A stretch of 64,000 bases of DNA from Astrocystis sublimbata (taxonomy: Eukaryota > Ascomycota > Sordariomycetes > Xylariales > Xylariaceae): positions 186,001 through 250,000 of the forward strand of contig JAJNNY010000052.1 in NCBI GenBank assembly GCA_022453515.1, read 5' to 3'. Position 1 is the stretch's first letter; each line of letters begins with the position of its first letter. Below, piece by piece: positions 20,202-30,885 of the stretch. Position numbers and translations under genes: made by a program. The notes under the pieces were generated by a model. The model searched no databases, was not told the DNA's origin, and worked only from the letters and a program-made list of their open reading frames with translations.

Positions 20202-23126
20202 TTAAGCTAGCTTGTCCAGACTCGGCTTCCTCGCGAAGCCGTTCAACATCCTGTATCCGGCACCACAGGCCCTCCCCTCCTCAATAACGTCATGCACACC
20301 CTCGAGGCACTTCCCGGCCTCTCTGACCTCCGCGGCGTCGAGGAAGAGTCTCCCCTCGCCCGCGACCTTCTCCATCTCGCAGCACAGGAGCCAGCGCTCC
20401 CAGGCCCAGCCGCCAGCGATGCCCGCAATGCTAGCGGCGCCGTCTGTCGAGCCTTGAAGGATGGCCTTGACCTCGACGGAGCGGTCGATGCCCTGGCTGT
20501 CGCGCACGGGGGGCAGCGGCTTCTCACCGGCGGGTAGCTTGGTGTGGCCCATGGGGAGGCACATCCACGCGCGGCGGACATCTGTGAAGCCAGCGCGGCC
20601 GAGACGGCTCAGGAAAAGGCGGGTCGGGTTGGGGTCGTAGCCGAGGGTCTTGAGGGCGAAGCCGAACTCGACCGACTTGGCGAGCCCGTGCGGGCCCGCG
20701 TTCACGATGTCCGAGTCGAGCACCGAGAAGTCGAGGTAGCCGCCCGGCTTCAGCACGCGCATGACCTCGGTCAGGGCACCCTCCCACTCGTCTGTGCCGT
20801 TCTCGCCAATGAACTTGATGACGGAGTGCAGCTCGCGCGCCGACACGAGGTCGAAGTGCGCGTCGGGGAAGGGCAGCTTCGTGAGCCGCTCGACGGCGAC
20901 CTGGCGGTGGTTGGCCGGCCCACGGATGTTGCAGTTGGACAGTTGGCGCATCGTCTTAGTGGACACTGTGTAGACCTTGGTGTTGGGGTATGCGATGGCA
21001 CAGTGCCACGCCCACTCGCACGTCGCCTGGCCACCCAGGTCGAGAATGCGTGTGCGGTCTTGAGCGCCGCCGAGACGGGAGAGCCTCGCCATCTGCTTGG
21101 CAACGGGGGCAGAGAAGAGCTTCCCGCCGTTCAGGGCCTTCATTGCGCTTACGTGCCAGTTGGCCGTGGCCATTTGAGCGAACGCCTCAGCCTCCTTTTC
21201 GTGCTTGAGTCTCTCTGGGTCATCTACGATGACATCGTCGCCGCGAACAACGTTGGCGCTCATACGCTTCTTGGCTGATTGGGGTACTACCGATAGTTGA
21301 TACTTGCCAAGTAGCTGGTTGCGGTGCGCCTCGCGTAAGCAGACACGTTGTGTCTGTAGAGCTTCGAAACGGGGGAGGCGGTGGACAAAGGTGTCCTGTG
21401 GACGAGATCGAATGATGTAGTCTTGGAAGGCTCGGTAGTATGCAGACTCCTTGCGAGCAAATGCAGATGGCAGGGAGCGTGGGATTTGCTCTGGAATGGC
21501 GACTTCGGAGAATCGAACGGCCTTCTTGGTCTGTGCGACTGGCGAGACTTCGACTTCTGGTTCGGGTTTCTTTGCCTCTTCCACCATAGGAATCTCGATT
21601 GTCTTGTGTTCAGAGCCGGGACTGAACAGTGGCTCCTCCACATCAACTCCTTGAAGATAGGCCTTCTGGGCCGAAAGCCAAATTTCAGTGCGATCCAGGT
21701 TCGAGAGAGCCACTGCTTGCTGCTTCTTGGCATACTCTGGGTCATACACTTCCACAATCTCCGTAGCTACTAGGCTGTCGGTCGGCGAGATCGGGTCGTA
21801 TGGAGCACTGGGCGAAATAACTGGGCTTGCGTGCTCGATCTTTCGTGCGGTGATGGGACCTTCCTGAGCAATGTGCCTAGATTGCACGATCTGCTCAATA
21901 ATGATAGGTCTGGCCGTGGGCATGCCATCCGACATAGTGCCTCTAACTTCAACGACATGTTCGATTGGTGCCGAGGGAGTAGTAGCTACCCAAGGGAGAC
22001 GATAAAATTGTTCAGCAGTGGTCGATGTGGGAGGAGCAATGTCATTAGGGGTAAGATGCCAGGTGTGCCTTGCTCGCGGTGAAAGTCCAGAGAAGAAACC
22101 ACCGGGCGATGGAATCTCCAGGCTTGTCAAGCCATTGGCGGTGGGCTGGTATTGTCCAGTCGCTAGCCTCAATAATGGCCTAGATGCAGTACCGAATGGT
22201 TGACGGATCTGTTGGCTCATCTCTGGTACCCTGTCTTCGGGAAGTTCAATAACTTGCTCAGACTGATATTCATCACCGGAATCCTCGCTGCCGGATAAGG
22301 CATGTAGCGTCTCCAAAGCAGCCGGCTGTAGTTGAACACCGGACCAGTCTGCCAGGGGAACCTCGTCTGATGCCATAACTGGTGTTACCGGAGCGGACAT
22401 GGCAGCCATCTGATCAGATGTGAAACTGCCATCAAGCGAAGGTGGTGCTGAGATTGTCGGTACAGGTTGAGCTTGCTGAGACTGAAAATAAGAAATCACT
22501 GCTGGCGACATTTCAACCCTTGCAGGTGGCGTCGGAGGGATTGGCGAGTTGAATTTCTTCATATTGGATTTCGCAGACCAGTTTTCCGGAGCTGGATTTT
22601 GCTGGGCCGGGATAACCAAAGGTGGCAGGCCACGATGAGATGTCGAAGATGACGCTGAGTTGTTTCTTGAGTGCTTCACCGGAGCAACGCGTGACCGCCT
22701 CTGCAGGGAGTTTCTTGACACCTTTTGTCGGGCCCCTTCGTCCTCTGACACATCGTAGATATCGTCAAACTCTGTGACATCAGTACTCACACTAGCTCGG
22801 TTCCACGGGTTTGAGGATGACGATGGTGAGTTGCTCTCATCAAAGGAAGATGTCGAGGGAGAGCTAGGTAGTATCGGTGCGGACATGTAATTAATGCCAC
22901 GCGGGGTCGGAAAAGCATCACCTCGTGGTGATAGCCATTGTACGATCATGTCATTTGACTGGCGAGCCAGAGCCTTGCGTTGGCCCTGGGAAGCCCGTTT
23001 ACGTTGTGCATTCTCAGGCTCTTCGATTATGGTATTAAGTGCTCCTCCCGGCCTTCGAGCCAGCGAAGGGCTCGGGGGTTGTTGATAGGTAGTCGACGGT
23101 AGGAAAATTAACTCGGACATTTTCAA
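20202..23126 (-). CDS. Long protein with C-terminal SAM-dependent methyltransferase domain
   Basis: A single exon gives 974 residues (972 if the second ATG, M-S-E-L, is used). The first ~570 residues are Ser/Pro/Gln-rich and look disordered. Residues from about 580 form a compact region, and a class I methyltransferase fold begins near 690. Motif I reads RILDLGGQATCEWA, with the acidic strand-2 region YPNTKVYTVS. Post-I/IV resembles LPFPDAHFDLVSARE and motif VI is MRVLKPGGYLDF near 790. Typical class I motif I is D/E-x-G-x-G-x-G; here the loop is G-G-Q-A-T, so cofactor binding is inferred and not certain. Similar proteins are widespread in Pezizomycotina. The domain recalls LaeA-like proteins in general layout, but a long disordered N-terminus sets it apart. 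The substrate is unknown. Confidence 0.8.
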   Translation of the reverse strand: MKMSELIFLPSTTYQQPPSPSLARRPGGALNTIIEEPENAQRKRASQGQRKALARQSNDMIVQWLSPRGDAFPTPRGINYMSAPILPSSPSTSSFDESNSPSSSSNPWNRASVSTDVTEFDDIYDVSEDEGARQKVSRNSLQRRSRVAPVKHSRNNSASSSTSHRGLPPLVIPAQQNPAPENWSAKSNMKKFNSPIPPTPPARVEMSPAVISYFQSQQAQPVPTISAPPSLDGSFTSDQMAAMSAPVTPVMASDEVPLADWSGVQLQPAALETLHALSGSEDSGDEYQSEQVIELPEDRVPEMSQQIRQPFGTASRPLLRLATGQYQPTANGLTSLEIPSPGGFFSGLSPRARHTWHLTPNDIAPPTSTTAEQFYRLPWVATTPSAPIEHVVEVRGTMSDGMPTARPIIIEQIVQSRHIAQEGPITARKIEHASPVISPSAPYDPISPTDSLVATEIVEVYDPEYAKKQQAVALSNLDRTEIWLSAQKAYLQGVDVEEPLFSPGSEHKTIEIPMVEEAKKPEPEVEVSPVAQTKKAVRFSEVAIPEQIPRSLPSAFARKESAYYRAFQDYIIRSRPQDTFVHRLPRFEALQTQRVCLREAHRNQLLGKYQLSVVPQSAKKRMSANVVRGDDVIVDDPERLKHEKEAEAFAQMATANWHVSAMKALNGGKLFSAPVAKQMARLSRLGGAQDRTRILDLGGQATCEWAWHCAIAYPNTKVYTVSTKTMRQLSNCNIRGPANHRQVAVERLTKLPFPDAHFDLVSARELHSVIKFIGENGTDEWEGALTEVMRVLKPGGYLDFSVLDSDIVNAGPHGLAKSVEFGFALKTLGYDPNPTRLFLSRLGRAGFTDVRRAWMCLPMGHTKLPAGEKPLPPVRDSQGIDRSVEVKAILQGSTDGAASIAGIAGGWAWERWLLCCEMEKVAGEGRLFLDAAEVREAGKCLEGVHDVIEEGRACGAGYRMLNGFARKPSLDKLA

Positions 23127-25183
23127 TGCGATATTGCGGGCAAATACGGATAAAAACTGAAGAGCGGATCACAAGAAGGAGGAATATGAGATTAAAGCGA
23201 GATTGATAAAAGACGTCCAGCGTCAGAGAAAGCAAGGAACATGAGAAGAAACGTCCCCAACGACTGGAAAAAAGCCCCGATCAACGAAGCGAAACAGGAA
23301 TTGAGGTGACCTCAAGGAAGGCTGAAGAGAAGAGAACAGACGGAAACGTGACCTACCGAGGGCTTGGGTTCGGATAGTTTTATTCCTTTGGGGACGACGA
23401 ACCTCAAGCGGCTAAGTTGGAAGCGCTTCTACGATCAGAGGGTAAGCGGAGTCACACAGGACGCACATAAGCCTGCATCCCTACTGCAGGTCGGCCCAGC
23501 ACGCACACTGGCGCGAACCATGACTGGGGCGTGAGGGCGCGAAGACCCAGGGAGAAGCGCCGTTGAGGGAGGCTCGCGGCGGTGCTGGCAGTCAATAGCG
23601 TGCGGTGGAAAGTGAGCACAGCCCAATCACGCCCACGCAGCCGGTCGTTCTCCTGTCGGTCTGGCGGTTTATTCTTGGAAACCCGGACTCTCGCGCAGGC
23701 TAGCACAGCCAATGATGGGGCCGGCGCGACGCTGTGGGGAAGCCGTCGATCCATGATTGGCACCCAGCTGCATCTCTCCAAGACCTCCGCCAGGACACCG
23801 CTGCATCGGGCGCTTAACAGCCCAGCATCGCTTCGGCCGGCTCGCTTGACTGGACATGCAACCTTCACAATGTGATCGCAGTCGTCCATGAGAGGCGAGC
23901 CGATAGCGTCACAGTCGGATTATTGTTCCCTAGATTGGCGCGGGCATGGCCAGCTCCGGCAGGTGGCCCGTTCTGTGGTCTCCTCGTAGAAAAACCAGCG
24001 TGTGCCCAGGTGTTGTTGGCGGCAATTTGCAGATCTACTAGCAGTGAGGAGTTCTCGACATCTGCTCGACATCTGCTGTGACAGGCATCGGCCACTTTCA
24101 TAAGATCAATTGACCATGCTTCACGTGGGATGGCTGTGAGCACCCGAGCACCCTAGTTGCCTACCTAGGTAGTAGTCGGTGCCCAGGAACACGACATAGT
24201 GCATGTGAACTGTAGGGCCGGATAGCCGAAAGGCCAGGAATCGGAGATCATGCCCAGTGTCCTTTGGAGGCATGTATCCATAGGATTGAAGGGAGAAAAT
24301 TGAAGGGGGAGAATTGGAGGGAGGCAATTGAAGCAGCATTCAAATTGGGACCGATCTGGCATGTCTGGGTGGTGCCTCGTTGCTTGATTACGTAAAGATA
24401 CCTACCTACACAAGGAACTTATCTCCTACCTGGTATTTAGAGATCAAGTTATTAAACTATTCCAGGTATTGTAATCCTAGACAACGAGATCGCAGATAGA
24501 CCAAATTTATATTTATTTATTCGGACGGACTTCCCTTATGGCTGCAAACAGTTCAGCTACACGTACGTTGAAAAAGCTCTGCTCCGGAATGAGTTGAGGG
24601 GTCGAAGCACGATCCCAGCACGGGAACATCCATCTTTGCATGTTGCTGCATTCGATTGTTCAATAAAGTTCCAATGCACTCTCACACTCAGATAGGTAAA
24701 CTCTTATTTCAATGTCTACTAGAATGTATTGGGCGCTCTATTGAACCTTATCTGGTCGTACGCATACCGTAAAACAGCTCGTACACAGGATTGCCAGGCT
24801 CTGCTTCCACAGATCTCCCACAACGCAATTAGATATTCTCAACCACATCAATGGAATAATGGGTCCCCATCGAGAGGTGAGCAGATGACGGTGCTTCTCG
24901 CTCGATGGTCGCTCCATCACAGCTAACCCAAAGTAGAGCCTACCTACCCTCGCCTACATACTTCAAACTACCTACCCCACCATCCCGCCGCGATCAACCC
25001 CGCCATCCCATCTCCTTTCAACAAGCCCAGCACAAAAACACCCACCAACCTCGTGTGTTAAATGCCGATTGCGAACGCGTGAACGCGGCATACCTCCCGA
25101 GTCAAATATAATTACTAGTACTGCTAAACTCTCGACCCCAACCATAAAGAATTGAATAATCGATTACATACCCCTATTATACC
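23127..25183. promoter_or_regulatory. Divergent intergenic region, methyltransferase / TMA22
   Basis: About 2 kb. The left part (23130-23400) is a purine-rich probable leader of the methyltransferase gene. The middle (23440-23880) is GC-rich with CCAAT/ATTGG boxes near 23709 and 23756. The right part is more A+T-rich and carries a TACCTAGGTA copy at 24162. Frames in it look random. Confidence 0.5.
24162..24171. repeat. TACCTAGGTA palindrome, copy 4
   Basis: Exact copy, extended to CTACCTAGGTAG, about 1.0 kb from each of the two divergent genes around it. Confidence 0.7.
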
Positions 25184-26043
25184 ATGGCCGACACCGAGCA
25201 GCCAGAAGTTCCCAGTGAACCCCAGAGTCGTCATGTCACCTACTGCGGTGGTATGTACATAACCACTCTTACACGCTATCGCTCTTCATTTGTAAAGAGG
25301 AAAAACTATTTACTAATGCGCAGTTTTTGGACAGTATGCACGCTGCCCCCAGAGGTACGAATCTCCCTGCGGCTTCGCGACCCCTATCCCTCCGAGAGAC
25401 GCGCCAGAAAAGCATAAACCTTCAAGCTAAGCTAACATAACACAAAACAGTTCTGCGAGTATGGCGGCACCGTCAAGAAATGCCAGGACTGGCTACAAAA
25501 AAAAGAGCCCTCCATGTATGAGCAGATATGGTCTCCCGGTACGTTAGGCTCTTCCACGCGCCGTGTCTCACGGTCGTCAAATTGGCGGTTTGTCGTAGAA
25601 ATCAAACCCCTTCTAACCATGACTTCTATGCAGAAGCCCTAGCCGCCGCCACCGCGTCGCTATCTGTCGAGGCCCAGAAGCGGGCCACCAAGGACGCTCA
25701 GAAGAAAGCCGCCCAGGCCGAGAAGGCCGAGCAGAAGCAGGCCGACAAGAAGGCCAACAGCATCGTCACTATCAAGCGTGTCGAGCGGAACAAGCGGAAG
25801 TACGTCACCGCCGTGTCCGGGCTCGAGGCGTTCGGCCTCGAGCTGAAGAAGGTCGCCAAGGAGTTCGGCAAAAAGTTCGCCACCGGCTCCTCCGTCACCA
25901 AGGTGCCCAGCGGCGGCGAGGAGATCGTGGTCCAGGGCGACGTGAGCGACGAGATAGAGGAGTTCCTGCTCGAGAAGTACAAGGACATCCCAGAGGACAA
26001 CATTGAGCTAGTAGACGACAAGAAGAAGAAATCATCTTCATAA
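25184..26043 (+). CDS. tma22: Translation machinery-associated protein 22 (DENR homologue)
   Basis: Four exons, join(25184..25250,25335..25354,25451..25538,25634..26043), give 194 residues. TMA22/DENR works with TMA20/MCT-1 to eject deacylated tRNA from post-termination 40S subunits and aids reinitiation. The N-terminus has a cysteine cluster (Cys21, Cys24, Cys31, Cys40; YCG-VCTLPPE-FCEYGG) like the DENR metal-binding region. An Ala/Lys/Glu-rich helical linker follows, then a SUI1 domain at about 100-178 (IVTIKRVERNKRKYVTAVSGLEAFG). Exon 2 is only 20 nt and codes for part of the cysteine cluster. Its inclusion is forced, because skipping it breaks the frame and removes Cys24. Introns are 84, 96 and 95 nt. 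It is convergent with the borealin gene, 240 bp between stop codons. Confidence 0.93.
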
Positions 26044-26283
26044 AACGGGTGGCTTTTTTTCAGTTTCTCTTTCCATTTCGGCATGGATCACGGTCACGCT
26101 GGGGACCTTCAGAATATTCGAGCGTTGCATAAACAATAATTCTTGATACCCGAGCCAAGTACGATGGAACGACCCCTCTAAGTGAACCTGGAGCCCTGTA
26201 GCCGCATCCGAGCGCCATACGCCATACGCCAAACCCATAGCCAATCCACCCCCTCATATACGTACAGCCTGACTTTGACCCTC

Positions 26284-27471
26284 TTACGTCCGTTTTCTTA
26301 GCGTCCTTCCTGTTCTCGATGTTGCGGGCGGTGCCGCCGCTGCTGTAGCCGCTGGTTTGGCAGCAGCGGCCTTTTTGGTCGTGGCTGACTTGATCGTGCT
26401 CGCAACTGTCCGTTTGGCGGCAGGCGCTGCCGCTCTTGCGGTCCGTGTCGCCGTCGTCTTCTTCACCACGGTGGCCGTGCTTACTTCACTCGATTCACTC
26501 GCCTCGCTGACCTTCCGTCTCCCTCGAGTAGTGGCGGTAGATGGCGGAGGCGCTGCGGCTTTGCGTGTTCGGCCCGTCGCTGTGGTGGCTGTGGTGCCCG
26601 GGTTGGAACTTGCCGTCGAGGAAGCCGTAGTCTTTCTCGTCATAGCTGCTGGCCGCGTAGCTCTGGCTTTCTCTACTAGGCTGGACAGGATATTGGTGGA
26701 AGCTTTGGAGGTTGAGGCTTTGACTGGTGACGCAGGCCGGCTGATCATAGATTTAGCGGGCGAGGCCGGGCGCTCTCTAGGTATCAGGCGTGTGTTTGAG
26801 GATGTCGGGGACAGCACTTGGGATGCCGTGATGGGCACCTTGGCCTGGGCGGGAGGACCCCGTAACCTCTTCTTGGGGTTCTCTATGTCGCCATGGTTTT
26901 CTTTATCGGCGCCGGAGACCTCATGACTGCGAATGATTAGCCTGGTTGCACATAGAGTTTGAATAACGAGCCGCACCTCAATCGCTTGTGTCCGCGAGCG
27001 GGACTGGACGCGGGCACTGGCTTCCGGGGGATGGCTTTGGGCGACATGCCATCCTTGGCCGGGACGGGTGGAGGCTTCAGAACGTACTGGGACCTGGGGG
27101 CGGGCCGGGGGCGCTGTGACTGTTGGGCTTTGGCAGGGAGATCGCGCATCTTGAGCTTTCGTAGGGTTGTCGGTATGCGGTTGACGCGCATCTCGACACG
27201 CGATCGCAGTTGTTGTGCCTGGATGTTGTACTGGGCCCGCAAGCGCCGTGCGCGTTCGGTGACTGGTGCACTTTGTTAGGCACGGCTACTCGCGAGAAAG
27301 AAGGGACTGAGTAGTTCCCCATTGATACATACTCTCGAGCTGGAGGTTATCAATCAAAGCTTGTTTCTGAGAGAGCGTAACGCCCAGCTTGCGCCTCTTG
27401 ATGGGGCTCCTCTGGGGTGAGGAGCTCGGCGACGCTTCGGACTTGCGTTTGCGCGGTCGTACGGGGGCCAT
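26284..27471 (-). CDS. Borealin-like protein, chromosomal passenger complex
   Basis: Three exons, complement(join(26284..26926,26977..27262,27333..27471)), give 355 residues. Borealin/Nbl1 binds survivin and INCENP and targets the Aurora B kinase complex to centromeres and the spindle midzone. The Nbl1/borealin N-terminal helix is seen at about residues 35-88: QKQALIDNLQLEITERARRLRAQYN and then the RVEMRVNRIP run typical of the family. The rest is a long basic, low-complexity tail rich in Ala, Thr, Lys and Pro (many AAPA, TTT and KKAAAAK runs), ending GRTLRKRT. Budding yeast Nbl1 has only the short helix, so the tail is a filamentous-fungus feature. Introns are 70 and 50 nt; the second donor (gtgcgg) is weak. 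It shares a 788-bp divergent promoter with rpn10. Confidence 0.85.
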
Positions 27472-28259
27472 GATGAATGACTGAATGCGGCGTATCGTTT
27501 GAATTGAATAGTGTGGAGAAATAGTATCGAGTTCGAGGAGAGCAAGATGTTGCGGTTGCTGCGCGTGATGTTTACGTAGTTCGTTGTCTGTCTGCGGACG
27601 AGTAGATGTGGGTTGTAAGGTTGGATGTGGAATGGATGAAGCAATGCGCGCCAGGTCGGGCCAGGCGTGAGCGTGTCTTGAGTGCTCTGTTTACATCGAC
27701 GAGGTACTTACCCCCCAGTGCAGGTCTGGACTAGATCGAATTCGGATTAGCGTATTTACCGCTCTTGCTCAAGCTTCCATCAATGAGACTAAAGTACTAC
27801 ACTCAGCGATTTTCCAGTGCTTTATTTTCTGTTCTAATCATTGTTTTAATCTTTTTTTTTTTAATTCGAGGTTTCATATTTGATTTATTGGTGTAAGCAG
27901 GCTGTCAATTGGTGCTCAAGTCTGACAGGTAAGTGGTGGTATTCAGCGTCATCTGTTTAGGCACATCCCGCACAGGTCAAATACCACTTAAGGTAAAGTA
28001 GGTACTTAGGTACCTCATAGCTCAAGGCTGCACCGAGACTGACGTTGACCACCTGGAAGCTTCCCACCAGTAACCCAGCACCCCAGCCCATAGCCCTCCC
28101 TTACGTATCATCCATTCACATCTGACGCAGATCCAGCCTTGTCATTGAACTTGGAACCGAGCAACAAACCCGACAGCCTCTTTTCTATTCCACTGCCTTG
28201 TGGTTCTGAGCCGTTAACTACATACGATCCCGCCGACTCTATTCCAATCTCCGCCCAAG
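27472..28259. promoter_or_regulatory. Divergent promoter region, borealin / rpn10
   Basis: Shared upstream region with an 11-base T-run at 27852-27862 and a TAGGTACTTAGGTACC stretch near 28000-28013 that resembles the dispersed palindrome. The 100 bases before the rpn10 ATG are C-rich. No proteasome-type GGTGGCAAA element was seen. Confidence 0.45.
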
Positions 28260-29242
28260 ATGCCGCTCCAGGCTGTCATGCTAGTGGTGGACAACTCGGA
28301 GAGCAGTCGAAATGGCGATTACACACCATCCCGCTTCGATGCCCAGGTCGATGCCATAAACATCTTATTCGACAGCGTCACACAAGGGAACCCCGAGTCG
28401 TCCGTCGGCTTGATGAGCATGGGCGGCAAGGGACCAGAGGTTCTGTCCACGCTGACAACAGAACGAGGAAAACTGTTGGAGGGTCTGCACCGCACCAAGA
28501 AGAAGATATCAGGCTCGTCGCATCTGGCCACGGGCATCCAGATCGCCAGCGTACGTCTCTGGCTCTATACACATACTCCACCTATTCCCCAACACAACAG
28601 CCCGAGTCCGTCCCAGGAAGCTGACAGTCGTTGTCTCTATGATTATAGCTGGCCTTAAAACACCGACAGAACAAGTCGCAACGTCAACGCATCATCGTGT
28701 TTGTGTGCTCGCCTGTAGCCGACGATGAAAAGAAGCTTGTTTCTCTGGCTAAGAAGATGAAGAAAGGCAACATCGATATCGACTTTATCCTGTTCGGCGA
28801 CCTGGACGACGACGATGTACAGAAGAAGCTCGAGGCTTTCAACAACGTTGTCAAAGGCAACGACAACTCCCACCTCGTCGTCGTCCCTCCCAGCGGCAAA
28901 CTTCTCAGCGACCAACTGATCTCGACACCAATTATGATGGGTGAGGGAGCGTCGGGCGGTGCGGGCGGTAGCGGCATGGCCGAAGGTGGCGGCGGCGACT
29001 TTGGCGGTTTCGACTTCGACCCTAGTGCGGACCCGGAGTTGGCCCTCGCTCTACGCATGAGCATGGAAGAGGAAAACGCCCGACAGGCCAGGGCCGCTCA
29101 GGAAGACGAGGCTTCCAAGGGCAAGACGGATCTGGAAGACATCAAGGAAGAAGGCGAGAATCAGCCTTTGTTAGACAAACGAGGCGGGCCGTCCGGAGAC
29201 AAGAAGGACAAGGATGGCGATGACAAGATGGACACATCGTGA
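28260..29242 (+). CDS. rpn10: 26S proteasome regulatory subunit RPN10
   Basis: Two exons, join(28260..28550,28649..29242), give 294 residues. RPN10 is a ubiquitin receptor of the 19S particle that docks polyubiquitinated substrates. The N-terminal von Willebrand A domain (about 1-190) opens with AVMLVVDNSESSRNGDY, the usual MIDAS-like start. A Gly-rich linker leads to one ubiquitin-interacting motif at about 225-243 (DPELALALRMSMEEE). The tail is Lys/Asp-rich. One UIM is the yeast arrangement, while animals carry two or more. The 98-nt intron falls after ATGIQIAS with a gtacgt donor, a CTGAC branch and a tatag acceptor, and it restores the conserved LALKHRQNK. Confidence 0.95.
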
Positions 29243-29558
29243 TGGGTTGAAAGGGAGGTATGAACAAGCATCGCCTGGCTTCTCCATGACAAGGGCCTCG
29301 GAGTCGGGACTGTATTCTACTAGATAGGGAACGTCAACCACCAACAATTAGAGTCATCATTGATCGTCTCATCACCAAGGTTAGATAGCTAGCTTTTCCA
29401 CAATATCGAATTAATTGAGAAAGCGAACTAAACCCTCCTCCATCTATCACACACACACACACACAAGTCAAACCCCTGAACGCCGTGCCATGCAGAGAAT
29501 CCCGAAATGTAGCCTACGCCCCATAGCCGTTCCCTCTCGACTGAGAGCCCACTCACTC
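29243..29558. other. Convergent intergenic region, rpn10 / trs23
   Basis: 3' flanks of two converging genes. It contains a (CA)9 microsatellite at 29448-29465 and nothing else of note. Confidence 0.6.
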
Positions 29559-30127
29559 CTACCGAGCGTTGTTGACTTCCCGGATGTAGGAATTCAGCTT
29601 CCTGTCGAAGGTGTCGCAGCGCACGGGCATCTCGAGCTGGTAGAAGGGGTTCTTGGTGACAAAGTCGGCGTAGAGGTCGTAGATCTTGCGCATGGCCACG
29701 TCGACGTTGGCCTGCAGCGTGTCGGTGAAGAGCAGGAACTTGGTGCCCGTCAGGGTGTTGAAACACTGCAGCCGGAAGTTCTCAGACTCGAGCACCTCGA
29801 GTCCGGAAGGGGGATCTGGGCGGCTCGGTATGCTGCCGGCGCCATTCTGCTGTGATGATGGTTGAGCCTTGGCTGGGCACAGGCGGGTGGTGATGGCGTG
29901 GACTCTGGGAGTGGGTTAGCCGAGTGTTTATTTAGGAAGAGGGTCAGATAAGTGATGGCTACGTCGAGAGCAACTCACCCATGAAAGGTTCCAGCAAGGA
30001 CCAGGTAATCGTTCGTGTTGAGCTGATTTAAGCCTTCCCCAAAGGTGCGGTTGTAGATGAGACCCCCGGCCTTGTTAATGATGATGAGAGCTAAGATACC
30101 CCTTTCGATGTCATCGTGAGCTGACAT
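29559..30127 (-). CDS. trs23: TRAPP complex core subunit TRS23 (TRAPPC4)
   Basis: Two exons, complement(join(29559..29904,29979..30127)), give 164 residues. TRS23 is a core subunit of the TRAPP tethering complexes that activate the Rab GTPase Ypt1 in ER-Golgi and Golgi traffic. The longin-type start carries [19 protein letters not shown]. After the intron the family signature follows: [20 protein letters not shown], then [21 protein letters not shown] and [10 protein letters not shown] short Gln/Ser/Pro insert separates the halves. The 74-nt intron (gtgagt donor, CTAAC branch, ccag acceptor) splits a Gly codon. Human TRAPPC4 is longer because of an inserted PDZ-like domain; the lack of one here is normal for fungi. 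Confidence 0.9.
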
Positions 30128-30885
30128 TCAGTGCTTTGTTTTTTCAATGAGAGAGCAGCTTACATGATGGTGATAAATAAGAGGATCACCACAACTCAAA
30201 TTTCCATGTCTGTTGCCTCAGTAGGCTTCTCAACAGACTCTGGGGACGAGACTTGTATGTGTGAATGAATTGTGAGTGAGAGTGGTTGGACTAGGCATTC
30301 AATGAGCATGCGAAGATTCCCCACTAATACCTAATACCCTCAGTGCTGTTAGGGACCTAAAGTTAAGTACAGGGGAACAGCCCACTAGGTAGAACGCGCT
30401 AAGAGATCTAAGGTACAGTACCCCTGTAAGTGCTACGTGAAGGCACCCTTGACTGTTAGTAGGTACGTACCTATCAACCAACCAGCAGTATCGATCCCGC
30501 TCGAATTTGACTTCAACGTCGCGTGCAGCCTGGAGGAAGCCAGACAACTCGACTTAACATTCATTCACCACAACCACCTCAATCTACAAATTCGCTTCAC
30601 AACCACCAAGTGCTACCACCAGACTACCCATCCGAAATACCGCCAACACATTGATCGTGATCTACCGACGTCAGCTTTGGGCTTGGAACTGCCCCGGCGC
30701 ATCGCTCGCTCGCTCTCGTGCCGAAAACATCACCCTGCACTTTCTACGCTCTCCGCCTTTGTCGCCGCCGACCGCGCTCGTTTCCCCGGCGTCGCAACCT
30801 GCCTCCCGCCCTCTCGCCCTCTTCACGACGCCCATCCGCAGCCGCTGCTATATAGCTACCCAATCCAATCCCGCTCATCGCTGTC
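30128..30885. promoter_or_regulatory. Divergent promoter region, trs23 / rpb4
   Basis: Upstream region of two divergent housekeeping genes. It carries a GTAGGTACGTACC stretch at 30460-30472 and a C-rich leader before rpb4. No gene was recognised, although a frame over 30437-30940 runs into rpb4 out of phase. Confidence 0.45.

Noticed and set aside
20544..21278. 244-codon open frame opposite the methyltransferase domain
   Set aside because: Composition shadow; the plus-strand translation shows no domain.
20202..25183. Secondary-metabolite cluster suggested by a LaeA-like methyltransferase
   Set aside because: No polyketide, peptide or terpene synthase, oxidase or transporter nearby; neighbours are housekeeping genes.
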